A model generated the notes under the pieces. It was not told the DNA's origin. It worked only from the letters and a program-made list of their open reading frames with translations, and did not search any database. From the NCBI RefSeq assembly GCF_019823105.1, contig NZ_CP081960.1:372001-436000 (forward strand): a DNA stretch of 64,000 nucleotides. Reading direction: 5' to 3'. Positions 7,734 through 16,776 of the stretch are shown here, piece after piece. Within the stretch, counting starts at the first letter, position 1. Each line of letters starts with the position of its first letter. The DNA is from Halobaculum magnesiiphilum (GTDB taxonomy: Archaea; Halobacteriota; Halobacteria; Halobacteriales; Haloferacaceae). The position numbers were made by a program, and so were the translations under genes.

Positions 7734-8672
7734 CTATCGGCCTCCTGTACCGCTCCCCGTCCACGCTTCGAGCAAGGGATCCGCGGTAGCCGACACCGTC
7801 TCACCGTCAGCTGTGACGCCCGTCCCGACGCCCTCCGGAGTCGGCGTCGACGGCGCCGGCGTCGTCTGTTCCACGCCGACCTGCGTGGCGCGTGCCGCGA
7901 GCAGCTGCCGCCAGTACGCGAACGTCGTCTGGTAGTACGCGCCGTCGTCGACGGGATAGATGAGCGTCTCGAAGTCCTCACCGACGACCCGTGGGCCCAT
8001 CCGCGTCTGCTCGCACTCCAGGTGGTGGTCGGCGACCGTCGCAACTGACTCGGTGAATTCGTTTCGTTCGTTTCGCGTACGAGTACGGGGATGTCATACC
8101 CCTCGGCGTAGGTCGCCAACCGGGCGAGAGTTCGAGCCTGAAGGGTTCTCGCGTGGGTTTCGCCGAGGGTATCGTCGGTGCGGTACTGGGCGTCGACGGC
8201 CGGCGCGACGATGAGGGCGGGTGTGTGGGGCGACGTGTCCTCGTCACGACTTGTTGCCCCACGACCGGCCGCCCCGGCGTCGGTGGTGGACATCTGGATC
8301 GACTTGTTCACTGCCGTCGGGAGATCACAGACGGCGCCGTAGTGCTGGTAGGCGGTGAATCCGCGGGCGACGTGAATTCGGTTGAGTAACCGTTGACTGG
8401 GCCTGGGGGAGTGACGTCGTCGTCGCGTGGCCGTTTGCGTCGACCCAGAAGGCGGGCCCGTCGTGCAGGAGGAGGTGGTCGAGCACGAGCGACTGCAGGA
8501 TCGGGACGCCGCGGCCTCCCTCGACGTCGAGCAGCGTGATGCCGTCGCCGAGTGACTGCAGCAGCATCTCGTCCGTAGCCGGATCGGCCTGGTCAGCGAG
8601 GGACCGATTGCGGTCGGCTCCCCGTGTCGGCTGGTCCACCGCCAATCGGTTCGACGTTGAGTGTTCTCCCAT
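7734..8672 (-). pseudogene. RecA/KaiC-like haloarchaeal ATPase gene broken by two frameshifts
   Basis: Three frames join into one protein: MGEHSTSNRLAVD...MLLQSLGDGITLLDVEGGRGVPILQSLVLDHLLLHDGPAFWVDANG (8672 to about 8390), then LLNRIHVARGFTAYQHYGAV...YRTDDTLGETHARTLQARTLARLATYAEGYDIPVLVRETNE (to about 8060), then MGPRVVGEDFETLIYPVDDGAYYQTT to 7734. This is the layout of a haloarchaeal RecA-fold family found next to DUF8156. Each shift is one base. Either the gene is decaying or the assembly carries errors here. Confidence 0.65.
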
Positions 8673-8696
8673 ACTCGACTAGAGGTCCACATTCCC

Positions 8697-8731
8697 GATA
8701 AGCCGCGGCGTGTCGCTTCCGCGTTTCAGGG
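8697..8731 (-). promoter_or_regulatory. Shared promoter element, copy 3
   Basis: Minus strand: CCTGAAACGCGGAAGCGACA continuing CGCCGCGGCTTATCGG. It has the same 14-base core GGAAGCGACACGCC as copies at 6204 and 55165 and the same following CTTATC box, which sits about 25 bases before the ATG at 8672 and so probably is the TATA element. Confidence 0.6.
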
Positions 8732-8823
8732 AATCGATCAGAATACAACGAGTGGTGTCGCTGTTTGCGTGTTTTTTCGTGTTAGGATGAACACTTCCGA
8801 GAACAATTCCGATATGAGGTGCC

Positions 8824-8879
8824 TCCTCCGTTAACCAACAATTGGATGCATGTGCCCTCTGTCTGTTGGTTAATACGTA
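8824..8879 (+). repeat. Direct repeat A with internal 10-bp inverted repeat
   Basis: TTAACCAACA (8831-8840) and TGTTGGTTAA (8864-8873) are perfect inverted arms around a 23-base loop; the flanks CCTCCG before and TACGT after, and TGGATG in the loop, are shared with repeat B at 11059. The two lie on either side of the DUF262/HNH gene. Confidence 0.75.
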
Positions 8880-8954
8880 AGGAGCTCAGTAGGCCGGTGT
8901 CTCAGTTTGATTTCTGTGAGAACTCTAAGGAAACTGCGACTTGCAGTTCTCTCT

Positions 8955-10868
8955 TTACTTCACGTATTTGTCTATCAAGTAATCGGTAATCTGTTCTTCG
9001 CGAGCCTGAATAAACGCCTGTGCGTTCTCCGGGGTCGGCTCGATATCGGGATACTGATTGACACGTTGGATACGCTCAGCCTCGGCGTTGCCGAGGTCGT
9101 CCAACCAGTCGTGGGGCCACTGGTCGCTTTTGATCTCTTCGTTCATCTCGTGTGGCAACAGCTGTAGATTCCCGATTCGATTAAGATCAACAGTCTCGCC
9201 AATAGATTCAGATACGGATTCTGCCCTGCTTTTCGGGTAGATGTGGTCAACCGAGTAGTCGCCAATACTGGTGGGCGTCGATTGTGTATATGATTCCTCA
9301 ATGAGGCCGAGTACTGCCGTGACATCTGTGTCGGTGAATACAGGCTCTCCTGGGCTGCTCTCGTAACGAGCGTTGGCTATGACTCGACGGATATCTTCAG
9401 CAGATGGGCTGATGTTCTCCGATTCAAATAGCTCCTCGCCTGGGAAAACGATGGGTTCGTTGGGTTCTGGTTCCCACTCGCGAAGGTATCGCATCCAGTT
9501 GCGGCACTTGCCGTAGGTCAGAACCTGGTAGTACTTGTTCAGCAAGAGGGCTCTTGCGACGAACTGGAAAACACTCTCGCGGTTCGCGTCGGAGACCTCA
9601 GCATCCGGATTCTGGTAATAGAACACGCCAAGTAGCGCGAAGATGGGCATCGTGTTCATAACCGAGCTCCGAATCCCGCTCTCGATTACTGTCTGGAAAG
9701 CCTTCTCGAGCGATGTCCGAAACCACTCGAATCGCCGTCCGGCGACAACGGGCTCATTATACAGCCATCGCTCGCGCATCTCGTCCATCCTTTCTTCGTC
9801 GATACTGCTAAGATTGCTGCGGAGGAGGTCCGTTCCGACTAAGTATGCTGTATATCGGAGGAACAGCTTCCGGTCAATTTCTTGCTCATACTCAGGGAAC
9901 TTCTGTTTAAATTCGTCAATCCAATCTTGGATGACCTCCCTAGGATTGATCCGCTCGTCCTCCTCTTCTGCGTACGGCCAATAACTCATTAGCTTTGAGA
10001 GGAGGAGCTGGTAGGGCTTCGGATCAGAGCCTTCCATGTTCAGCCTTGTGAATATCTCGGGGATTTCGGATCTATCCTTATTCGTATTGTCAGTTTCGAG
10101 ATCGTCCTGTAGAACGTTGCTCGTAATGTCTCTCGCGACGGCCATCGAAATACTGCGCAGCTGGTAGCGGGTTTCGTTGTCCGCCCTCAATTCGGCGGTG
10201 TCCACGTATTCATCGACGACTTCGCTAAGTGCTCTTCCCTCAAGTACCGTGGAGTTCCCGGAGCCCCCGTCGTTGCCTCCGTTCCATAACTCCCCGACCG
10301 GCATCCACAGGTGTCGCGTGTCGCCGGTCATGGTATAGCCGGTCTCGTCCGTTCCTCCAAACTTCCCTGTCGATTTGAATTCAAATCCGTAGTCGCCTGC
10401 TGTATCGTCGCGATCGTACTCTGGGTGACCGAATAGGTCAACACACAGCCGCTGGCCTTCCCAGTACTGGAGCTGATCACTGGGCTTCCCCCGTCCGCCA
10501 TTATATACTATAATTCCCCCCTCGACACCGATATAGAGCGAGTTCAAGCGCTGCTGGCCGTCTATAATCAGAATCTCCGGTTCTTTGTCTTCAACCTCTT
10601 GATTGTAGAGGTCGTATTCCGCCAAAACAGGATCCGGTGGCCGATAGTCATCGGCAACGTACATCCGCAGGAAATTATACGAGTTGTAGTCGCTGATATT
10701 GGCCGCTCGAACTCTCCATTCAGTTATGGCTCCGATTGGATAGTCTCGAATCAAGGAATCGAACAGTTCTTCAATCTGCCTGGGATTCCAGACAAACTCC
10801 CGCTGGAGGCCGGGAAGAAAGATATGGTCGTTTATTTCAGACAAATAATCCGAGACCTGTCTGGACAT
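8955..10868 (-). CDS. GmrSD/BrxU-like type IV restriction enzyme (DUF262 plus HNH)
   Basis: About 637 residues, full length for the family. N-terminal DUF262 (ParB-like NTPase) motifs: LPGLQREFVWNPRQIEELF near residue 20 and ILIIDGQQRLNSLY near 100-113. C-terminal DUF1524 HNH motif: YSVDHIYPKSRAES near residue 540, followed by NRIGNLQLLPHEMNEEIKSD. These enzymes use NTP and cut DNA with modified bases, typically glucosylated hydroxymethylcytosine of phages. I start at the ATG at 10868; a GTG two codons upstream is possible. It stands alone, flanked by direct repeats A and B, which suggests it was inserted as a cassette. Confidence 0.88.
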   Translation of the reverse strand: MSRQVSDYLSEINDHIFLPGLQREFVWNPRQIEELFDSLIRDYPIGAITEWRVRAANISDYNSYNFLRMYVADDYRPPDPVLAEYDLYNQEVEDKEPEILIIDGQQRLNSLYIGVEGGIIVYNGGRGKPSDQLQYWEGQRLCVDLFGHPEYDRDDTAGDYGFEFKSTGKFGGTDETGYTMTGDTRHLWMPVGELWNGGNDGGSGNSTVLEGRALSEVVDEYVDTAELRADNETRYQLRSISMAVARDITSNVLQDDLETDNTNKDRSEIPEIFTRLNMEGSDPKPYQLLLSKLMSYWPYAEEEDERINPREVIQDWIDEFKQKFPEYEQEIDRKLFLRYTAYLVGTDLLRSNLSSIDEERMDEMRERWLYNEPVVAGRRFEWFRTSLEKAFQTVIESGIRSSVMNTMPIFALLGVFYYQNPDAEVSDANRESVFQFVARALLLNKYYQVLTYGKCRNWMRYLREWEPEPNEPIVFPGEELFESENISPSAEDIRRVIANARYESSPGEPVFTDTDVTAVLGLIEESYTQSTPTSIGDYSVDHIYPKSRAESVSESIGETVDLNRIGNLQLLPHEMNEEIKSDQWPHDWLDDLGNAEAERIQRVNQYPDIEPTPENAQAFIQAREEQITDYLIDKYVK

Positions 10869-11056
10869 GGTCACCAGAACGGAAGATGAGTATTTATACT
10901 CTGTCGTCGCCCATCGAATTCCGGGTGTATTCTCCCCCGGATCAACTCGAAGGCCTGGCTGAGCTGCTGAGTTACGGTGTGGGTGAGTTAGTCGCCGAAT
11001 TTTGGGATCGTGCGTCCGGTTCTGTGAAGTTTCCAGAATCAGACTTGTCTAGTACT

Positions 11057-11109
11057 GCCTCCGTTAACCAACACTCTATGGATGAGGGAGCGTATGTTGG
11101 TTAAGTACG
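11057..11109 (+). repeat. Direct repeat B with internal 10-bp inverted repeat
   Basis: TTAACCAACA (11064-11073) and TGTTGGTTAA (11095-11104), loop 21 bases, same orientation as repeat A and with shared CCTCCG, TGGATG and TACGT. It lies between the DUF262/HNH gene and the SRAP gene. Confidence 0.75.
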
Positions 11110-11169
11110 TTGGTTCCACGAAGTTCCTGTGCGACCACGTTGAAGATGCCTCCCTCCGAACTCTCTGGT

Positions 11170-11856
11170 ATGTGTGGCCGGAACTCGCTCTTCATCGACC
11201 AAGCAGACCTCGAGGCCCGCTTCGATGCCGAGGTCGTCGCGGACGGCGGGTACACACCCCGATACAATATCGGGCCTGGCGACAACCTCCACATCGTCAC
11301 GAACGAGGCTCCAGATGAGATCGACGCCTCCCACTGGGGGCTGATTCCGTTCTGGGCGGATGAGCCCGAGGAGGGCATCATCAACGCCCGCTCCGAGACC
11401 GCCGCCGAGAAACGCGTCTTCCAAGAGGCGTGGGAATCCCGTCCCTGTTTGGCCCTCTCGTCGGGATTCTACGAGTGGAAATCGCCGAACGGCGGCTCGA
11501 AACATCCCTACCGGATTCACCGCGAGGACGACCCCGCGTTCGCGATGGCCGGGCTCTGGGACGTCAGGGCGGGCGAGGACGAGGCGATCTCGTGCGTCAC
11601 GATTCTCACGACGGAGCCGAACGACCTGATGAACTCAATCCACGACCGGATGCCGGTCGTCATCCCGAGGGACGCCGAATCCGACTGGCTCGCCGCAGAT
11701 CCGGACACCCGCAAGGAACTGTGTCAGCCGTATCCGAAGGACGATCTAGACGCTTACGAGATCTCGACGCGAGTTAACAACCCCGGCAACGACGATCCCC
11801 AGGTCATCGAGCCGCTGGACCACGAGCAATCGGGGCTCGGAGAGTTCAGTTCCTGA
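11170..11856 (+). CDS. SRAP-domain protein (HMCES/YedK family)
   Basis: 228 residues from the ATG that places Cys at position 2, the residue that forms a thiazolidine crosslink with abasic sites after removal of Met1. Other family hallmarks are present: GYTPRYNIGPG, HWGLIPFW, INARSET, SGFYEW and HDRMPVV. These proteins shield abasic sites in single-stranded DNA. Upstream in-frame TTG starts were rejected because they would bury Cys2. It neighbours repeat B and has no obvious operon partner; SRAP genes also occur in defence and mobile contexts. Confidence 0.92.
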   Translation: MCGRNSLFIDQADLEARFDAEVVADGGYTPRYNIGPGDNLHIVTNEAPDEIDASHWGLIPFWADEPEEGIINARSETAAEKRVFQEAWESRPCLALSSGFYEWKSPNGGSKHPYRIHREDDPAFAMAGLWDVRAGEDEAISCVTILTTEPNDLMNSIHDRMPVVIPRDAESDWLAADPDTRKELCQPYPKDDLDAYEISTRVNNPGNDDPQVIEPLDHEQSGLGEFSS

Positions 11857-11950
11857 TCGGTGGCGGCATCACGGTCACTGCATAGGCGACGCCGCTGCCG
11901 AATCTACGAGCGAGTACTCTCGATTCCGACTCGTGCAAGGAAGAATTCTG

Positions 11951-13693
11951 CTACGGTGGGAACCAACCTGCGAGGTCGCCTACGTGAATGTCGACTAACC
12001 CCAATACAGTTCCAACCAGTATCACCCCTACCAGTAGGTAGTAAACGAACAGGTCGTATGCGATAGTATATTCGAACTCGAACTTACCACGAGTCCACTC
12101 TATGCAGTCGAAGAACCACTGAAATCGAATATCGTCCACGTCAGCCTTCAGCTGGTATTCTTCTTTCTCGTTCTCGTTGAAGAACTTGCCATAGAAGTTC
12201 ACTGCGGAGCTTCTATCCTCAACCAGCATATCCAACTGGTGGTGAATTCCCCTTATTCTCCGAAGGACCACCAAGCCGTATATGAATATTAACGAGAGGA
12301 GAATCGTGAAGACGGTATTCGAATCGACCGACTCTGGAAGCCTGTAATATACTGTTGCTCCGATTACGAGTATGAATGCGATAGTCCTGAAGATGTCTCT
12401 CGACAAGCTGTTGATCAACTGAGAGCGGAGGTCAGAGAATCTACTGTTGGTCTCGAAAGCACTGTCGATCAACTCTTGACGAAACTCAAAGAAGTCGTCC
12501 GTGGTCTGCTCAACGTAGTACTTGTAATTCGATTTAATAGAGCCATGAATCTCGCTCATATTCCCAATCACGTTCGACAGATCCTGAGCGAACAGAGTGG
12601 TGACGTTTCTGACTATCGGTAGCCGTGTCTCTGGCTCGTTTCCTTTGATATACGTCCATTCGAATAGGGAGTGAAAGTCCTCAATATCCAAGTCTTCTAT
12701 CTGGAACGTTGTCTCTGATTGGTCAGCATCACGAACCAGAATCTCATCTGAAGAGGCTTGGATACGACCCTGAATTAATTGCTTCCCGCTAATCTGAAGC
12801 TCCCACATACCATCATCCTGCTGGGCACTACTGGTGATGGAGAGGATCGAGAACAAGATAGCATGGCTTTCGAATAGAGCTACAACCCGTTCTTCCTCAC
12901 TCGTGGCAGGATCCGAGCCGAATTTGAAGAAGGAGGGTGGAAGATACACCGACGACACGTTCTCGATGAGTGATTGTGTTGCGACAGAAGTAACGATATC
13001 CTCCCAAGTACTTCGACGACTCGTTACCCACTCCGATAGCTGGTCTACCGAACCCGATCCTGTAACAGCAAAGTCGTCACTGCTCATCATTGAGTCGAAC
13101 TCATGAATCACGAAAGCCAGCCTATCTCCGTCATCAAGATATTTTTCTCTGAAGTTCTCAAAAGACACGTTCGAGATACGTCTCTCGAAAAAATCGAATG
13201 AGAAGTAGAACTGCAGGCTCAGGTCTTCGAAGTTATACTCCTCCTCCAGCTCCCGCACGATTCCTTGCTTTTCGATTCCAAAGTCAACACTGAGTTCTAT
13301 ATCTTCCCGAGGAATCAGAACCTCTAATGTATCTATTAGATCGCTTACACTGCGAAGACGGTCATTTGACAGACTTCGAATGGCATTCTCAGTTGCCTCG
13401 TCATCGTCGTACAAGTCGCTGATATCATATCCGTCACCAGAAATGGGATCTGACTGGATAACGCCAAGATTCGGATCCCAGTCCACATCGTATCGATCTT
13501 CTCCAGCATCAACGTCTATCTCGAAAGAACCAGGATTGAACGACTCTGACAGTGTCTCAACATCCTCAATTAGCTCAGGTATCTGGTCTTCTTCAATTTG
13601 AGTCGAATCTATAGAATATCTGCTATTCTGTTCTGTCGAAAATTCGTCCCACTCTTCCAAGAACGTCGAGATAGCTAAATCTAATTCGAGCAT
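11951..13693 (-). CDS. Large membrane-anchored protein, partner of NdpA-like protein
   Basis: 580 residues. The first 420 are acidic and soluble, without a motif I recognise. Three hydrophobic segments follow near the end: IFRTIAFILVIGATVYYRL, TVFTILLSLIFIYGLVVL and a last one around YLLVGVILVGTVLGLV. A cytoplasmic or external sensor domain tethered by C-terminal helices is the simplest reading. It starts 14 bases behind 13708-14784, so the pair is an operon. The AT-rich DNA contrasts with the neighbours and suggests transfer. A two-gene membrane plus DNA-associated pair recalls the Kiwa defence system in outline only. Confidence 0.8.
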   Translation of the reverse strand: MLELDLAISTFLEEWDEFSTEQNSRYSIDSTQIEEDQIPELIEDVETLSESFNPGSFEIDVDAGEDRYDVDWDPNLGVIQSDPISGDGYDISDLYDDDEATENAIRSLSNDRLRSVSDLIDTLEVLIPREDIELSVDFGIEKQGIVRELEEEYNFEDLSLQFYFSFDFFERRISNVSFENFREKYLDDGDRLAFVIHEFDSMMSSDDFAVTGSGSVDQLSEWVTSRRSTWEDIVTSVATQSLIENVSSVYLPPSFFKFGSDPATSEEERVVALFESHAILFSILSITSSAQQDDGMWELQISGKQLIQGRIQASSDEILVRDADQSETTFQIEDLDIEDFHSLFEWTYIKGNEPETRLPIVRNVTTLFAQDLSNVIGNMSEIHGSIKSNYKYYVEQTTDDFFEFRQELIDSAFETNSRFSDLRSQLINSLSRDIFRTIAFILVIGATVYYRLPESVDSNTVFTILLSLIFIYGLVVLRRIRGIHHQLDMLVEDRSSAVNFYGKFFNENEKEEYQLKADVDDIRFQWFFDCIEWTRGKFEFEYTIAYDLFVYYLLVGVILVGTVLGLVDIHVGDLAGWFPP

Positions 13694-13707
13694 TGAATCC
13701 CACGACT

Positions 13708-14784
13708 CTATCCTTGGAAGTCTTGGTCGAGTTCGTCCCCACGGATGGTAACGACGTACTCTCCGTCTTCGTGTTCAGGTCGCTGTATATCTATTTTGTC
13801 TCCATCCGCATCAGACATCTTTGCCTTGATTTTTATTCCGTCGATATCGTACACGACGTACTTCGTGGTATTGTTTGGATCAATCTGAACTTCGGTCTCA
13901 CCTTCCTCGTAGAGCATTTCATCCACTTCATCCTCGTCGTAGTCTTCGCCAAGTGCTTGTTCCGCTGCTTCGTGGACAGTACCACCGTCCGCTACGCCAT
14001 CCGTGCCTTGGATGGTGGTTCTGGCATCCTGTACCTCATCAGGACCGAGCACAGTACCGTCTTGTTCCTGCTTGATTCCAGATAGTCCGTTCAGGATGGT
14101 CTGACTTTGCTCCCGACTCCCGCTGCTCGTTACGCAGCCCATAAATTCCTCGAAGTATTCAGAATCAGAGTCTTCCTGAAGGAACTTCACGTCTCCATCT
14201 AAATTGAACACATTGTCGTCGTTGAGGGGATCAAATATAGGGTATGTACAGCCTTTCTGAAGGTCATCTGTAGGAGGAAATGCGTTCTCAATCTCCTCAT
14301 ATTCTAACTGCCTGGTGTCTCGATCCAGTATCGGTCGTTCCTCACTATCCACGACATCCAGCTTGAGAATGCCAACAAACGGCTCACCATCGTTCACGGC
14401 CTGGATTGTAAACAGATACCCTCTGGATGTACGACCGTCCATGTGAGTGATTAGTCTGTTCTTCAGAGATTCGGATAAATCCTCGAACTCAGTATAATCA
14501 GAGCTATCCTCGTCATCCAAATCCAGATCCAGAATTCTATCTAAACGTTCCTGAGTTTGGTCTCCCGCATCGCTATCTCCAGCAGTACCGTTAGAAAAAT
14601 GCCCAACCGTTACTTTGCCATTGTCCTCTTTGTTGATCACACGAGTTACATAACCGACGAAGATTCCCATAACTCGGTCATCAATGTCGACTGTCCGAGT
14701 ACTCACCACCCAATCATCTTCGTCTCCAGATTCAATCTCGTTTGATACAGGCGAGAAAGCGACTGCGTTGATATTAATGACCAT
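13708..14784 (-). CDS. NdpA/nucleoid-associated-like protein
   Basis: 358 residues. The segment RTSRGYLFTIQAVNDGEPFV then GILKLDVVD resembles the central part of the nucleoid-associated NdpA/YejK family, which binds DNA; an N-terminal start MVININAVAFSP and a helix SLKNRLITHMDG fit that layout. The C-terminal 90 residues form a beta-rich domain (TKYVVYDIDGIKIKAKM, YVVTIRGDELD). It is the first gene of the pair with 11951-13693. The family call rests on motif reading alone. Confidence 0.65.
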   Translation of the reverse strand: MVININAVAFSPVSNEIESGDEDDWVVSTRTVDIDDRVMGIFVGYVTRVINKEDNGKVTVGHFSNGTAGDSDAGDQTQERLDRILDLDLDDEDSSDYTEFEDLSESLKNRLITHMDGRTSRGYLFTIQAVNDGEPFVGILKLDVVDSEERPILDRDTRQLEYEEIENAFPPTDDLQKGCTYPIFDPLNDDNVFNLDGDVKFLQEDSDSEYFEEFMGCVTSSGSREQSQTILNGLSGIKQEQDGTVLGPDEVQDARTTIQGTDGVADGGTVHEAAEQALGEDYDEDEVDEMLYEEGETEVQIDPNNTTKYVVYDIDGIKIKAKMSDADGDKIDIQRPEHEDGEYVVTIRGDELDQDFQG

Positions 14785-14869
14785 ATGTGGACCTCCTGTT
14801 GATTTGTTTTCGGATACTCTTCATCTGGACTACAGTACATTTATTCCTTGTGTTGTTCCCTCTAGCCAG

Positions 14870-15897
14870 CTACTCAGCGAGCGTGGGAGACGGGTTGTCG
14901 ATGGCTGTGTATTCCCGATCCCGGCTGGATCCGTTTGCTTCGAGGAGATTGTATTGAGTCATCTTCGACAGATACGCACGAACGGTTCGCTTGGTACGCG
15001 GATCACTGACCTCCTCCGTATAGCGCTCGCGAATCTCGCTCGGGCCGAGCGGGCCGTGCTCGCGCACGATGTCGTAGACGACCCGCTGGTGCGGCGTGAG
15101 TGAATCGAGGCTTTTCTGCTTGATTTGGGCCCGAGCATCCTCGGCGGCGTCAAGGAGAATGTCGTCGGTGATGCGCTCGTGGTTCTCACGGTCGGCCTTG
15201 CCAGCGGCCGTTCGGAGAATGCCGATTGCAATGCGGGCGTTGGCGGCGGCCGCGTCAGCGACCCGGTAGAGCTGGTCGTCGGTGATGGCGTCCTCGTCGA
15301 GCCCCCACTTCGCCCGCGCACTCAGAATGTCGTACAGCTGCTCGTCGTGGTACTTGTCCATCCGGACGTGTTCGCTGGAGCGCAGGCGGCTCACGAGGCG
15401 GTCGTCGACACGGCTGAACAGCTCCTCTTCCTTGTTCGCGATGCAGATGATCGCGAACTGAGGGAGGCTGTGGAGGTCGTAGATGACGCTGGGGTCCTCG
15501 AGCTGATCGACCTCGTCAAGGATGATGACCGTTCGCGGGCCGTCGTGTTGCTGGAGGCGGTCGACGAGTTCATCGTGTGGTGTCGACTGCCGGTGGATGT
15601 CAATGGTCGCGCCGAGGTCGTCGAGGATCTGGTAGAGCGTACGGAACCGGGTGTAGTTGCGCCAGCAGTTGACGTAGATGGCCTCGACGTCGAGGACTTC
15701 TTCCCGAAGTCGTTCCGTGACGAATTTCGAGATGCACGTCTTCCCCGTCCCGCTGGGTCCGGTGACGATAGCTGTGTCGGCTGGTTCTCCTTCGTGATGG
15801 GCTCGAGGACGCTAGAGAGGTGGTTGACTTCGGCGTCGCGATGCTCAACTTCCCGAGGGACGAACCCGGCCCGGAGAACGCGAGCATCGCGGATCAT
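14870..15897 (-). pseudogene. cdc6: orc1/cdc6 replication initiator with one-base frameshift
   Basis: The N-terminus MIRDARVLRAGFVPREVEHR...LEPIT (15897 to about 15795) and the rest are in different frames. After the shift the protein reads GEPADTAIVTGPSGTGKT (Walker A), VIILDEVDQL (Walker B), IICIANKEEELFSRVDDRLVSR (sensor 1 region) and a C-terminal winged helix (LTPHQRVVYDIVREHGPLG). All Orc1/Cdc6 parts are present, about 340 residues. One missing base near 15795 explains it. If the shift is real, the initiator is dead; if not, it is an intact replicon or element initiator. Confidence 0.85.
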
Positions 15898-15948
15898 CTG
15901 TTTCTGAAAGACTGATTTTCGGGCAAGTCATAAAAGCGTGACCGGGTC

Positions 15949-16044
15949 GTTTCCAGGAAGATGTTATATGGCTACTGAGAGCTGTTTTTCGACCGGACGC
16001 TGTCAGTTGATTCTTGTTCTCGGAAATCACCTACTTCCGGAAAC
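15949..16044. repeat. Possible origin-recognition-like inverted motifs
   Basis: GTTTCCAGGAA (15949-15959) and TTCCGGAAAC (16035-16044) form an inverted pair in the intergenic region beside orc1/cdc6. Haloarchaeal origin boxes also contain a GTTTCCA-like core and flank such genes, but neither the G-rich end nor a clear AT-rich unwinding region is seen here, so this is tentative. Confidence 0.25.
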
Positions 16045-16131
16045 ACATCTGAAGGTTCGAATGCGGTATTTGACGTTCCGAGGCACCTGATAGAGAACCT
16101 TTCATTTACTCCAGCCACCAACAAACCAGCA

Positions 16132-16776
16132 GTGAAGCACCGGCAAAGGGTCGAACACTTCCGCACAGACCTGCTTAACTGGGCGGAGGACAACCTGCGG
16201 TCATTCCCTTGGCGGGACACGACCGACCCGTACGAGGTCCTGGTCGCAGAGATCCTTCTCCAGAAGACAGCTGCTGAGAAGGTGGCACCCATCTATATCG
16301 AACTTCTCGCAACCTATCCCTCACTAAACGATCTCGCGGAGGCGGACCGGGAGCGTCTGGGGGACATCATCTATTCGCTCGGATTCCAGAACCAGCGGAG
16401 TGACGCCCTGATCAAGATTGGCCAAGAACTTCGAGACTCCGGTGTACCCAGCGAGTTCCAGGACCTATTGGAGCTTCCATACGTCGGCCGGTACGCAGCG
16501 AACGCAACTCTGTGCTTCGCATATGACGAGCCTCAACCGATTGTCGACGCGAACGTGGTCCGAGTTTACAACCGAATCTTCGACAAAGATTTCGACTACC
16601 GTGATGAGGATACATGGTCATTCGCTGCCGCCGTCCTCCCAGCGGAGGATGCTCGCAGGTTCAATCTCGCGATTTTGGACTTCGCCGCCATGGTCTGCCA
16701 TCCGAAGGTCCCAGACTGCGACAAGTGCTTCTTCACCGATTCCTGCCACTACTACCAGGCGAACAAGACCGGTTAG
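16132..16776 (+). CDS. Mig-type G/T mismatch DNA glycosylase (HhH-GPD, 4Fe-4S)
   Basis: 214 residues starting at GTG. HhH-GPD fold: helix-hairpin-helix LLELPYVGRYAANATLCFAY with Tyr121 where endonuclease III has Lys and MutY has Ser, then IVDANVVRVYNRIF with catalytic Asp139. Tyr plus VDAN is the signature of Mig thymine-DNA glycosylase of Methanothermobacter, whose pair is Tyr126/Asp144. The iron-sulphur cluster is Cys189-x6-Cys196-x2-Cys199-x5-Cys205. No MutY C-terminal domain. It would remove T from G/T mispairs caused by deamination of 5-methylcytosine, fitting the cytosine-5 methyltransferase 0.5 kb downstream. Confidence 0.88.
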   Translation: MKHRQRVEHFRTDLLNWAEDNLRSFPWRDTTDPYEVLVAEILLQKTAAEKVAPIYIELLATYPSLNDLAEADRERLGDIIYSLGFQNQRSDALIKIGQELRDSGVPSEFQDLLELPYVGRYAANATLCFAYDEPQPIVDANVVRVYNRIFDKDFDYRDEDTWSFAAAVLPAEDARRFNLAILDFAAMVCHPKVPDCDKCFFTDSCHYYQANKTG

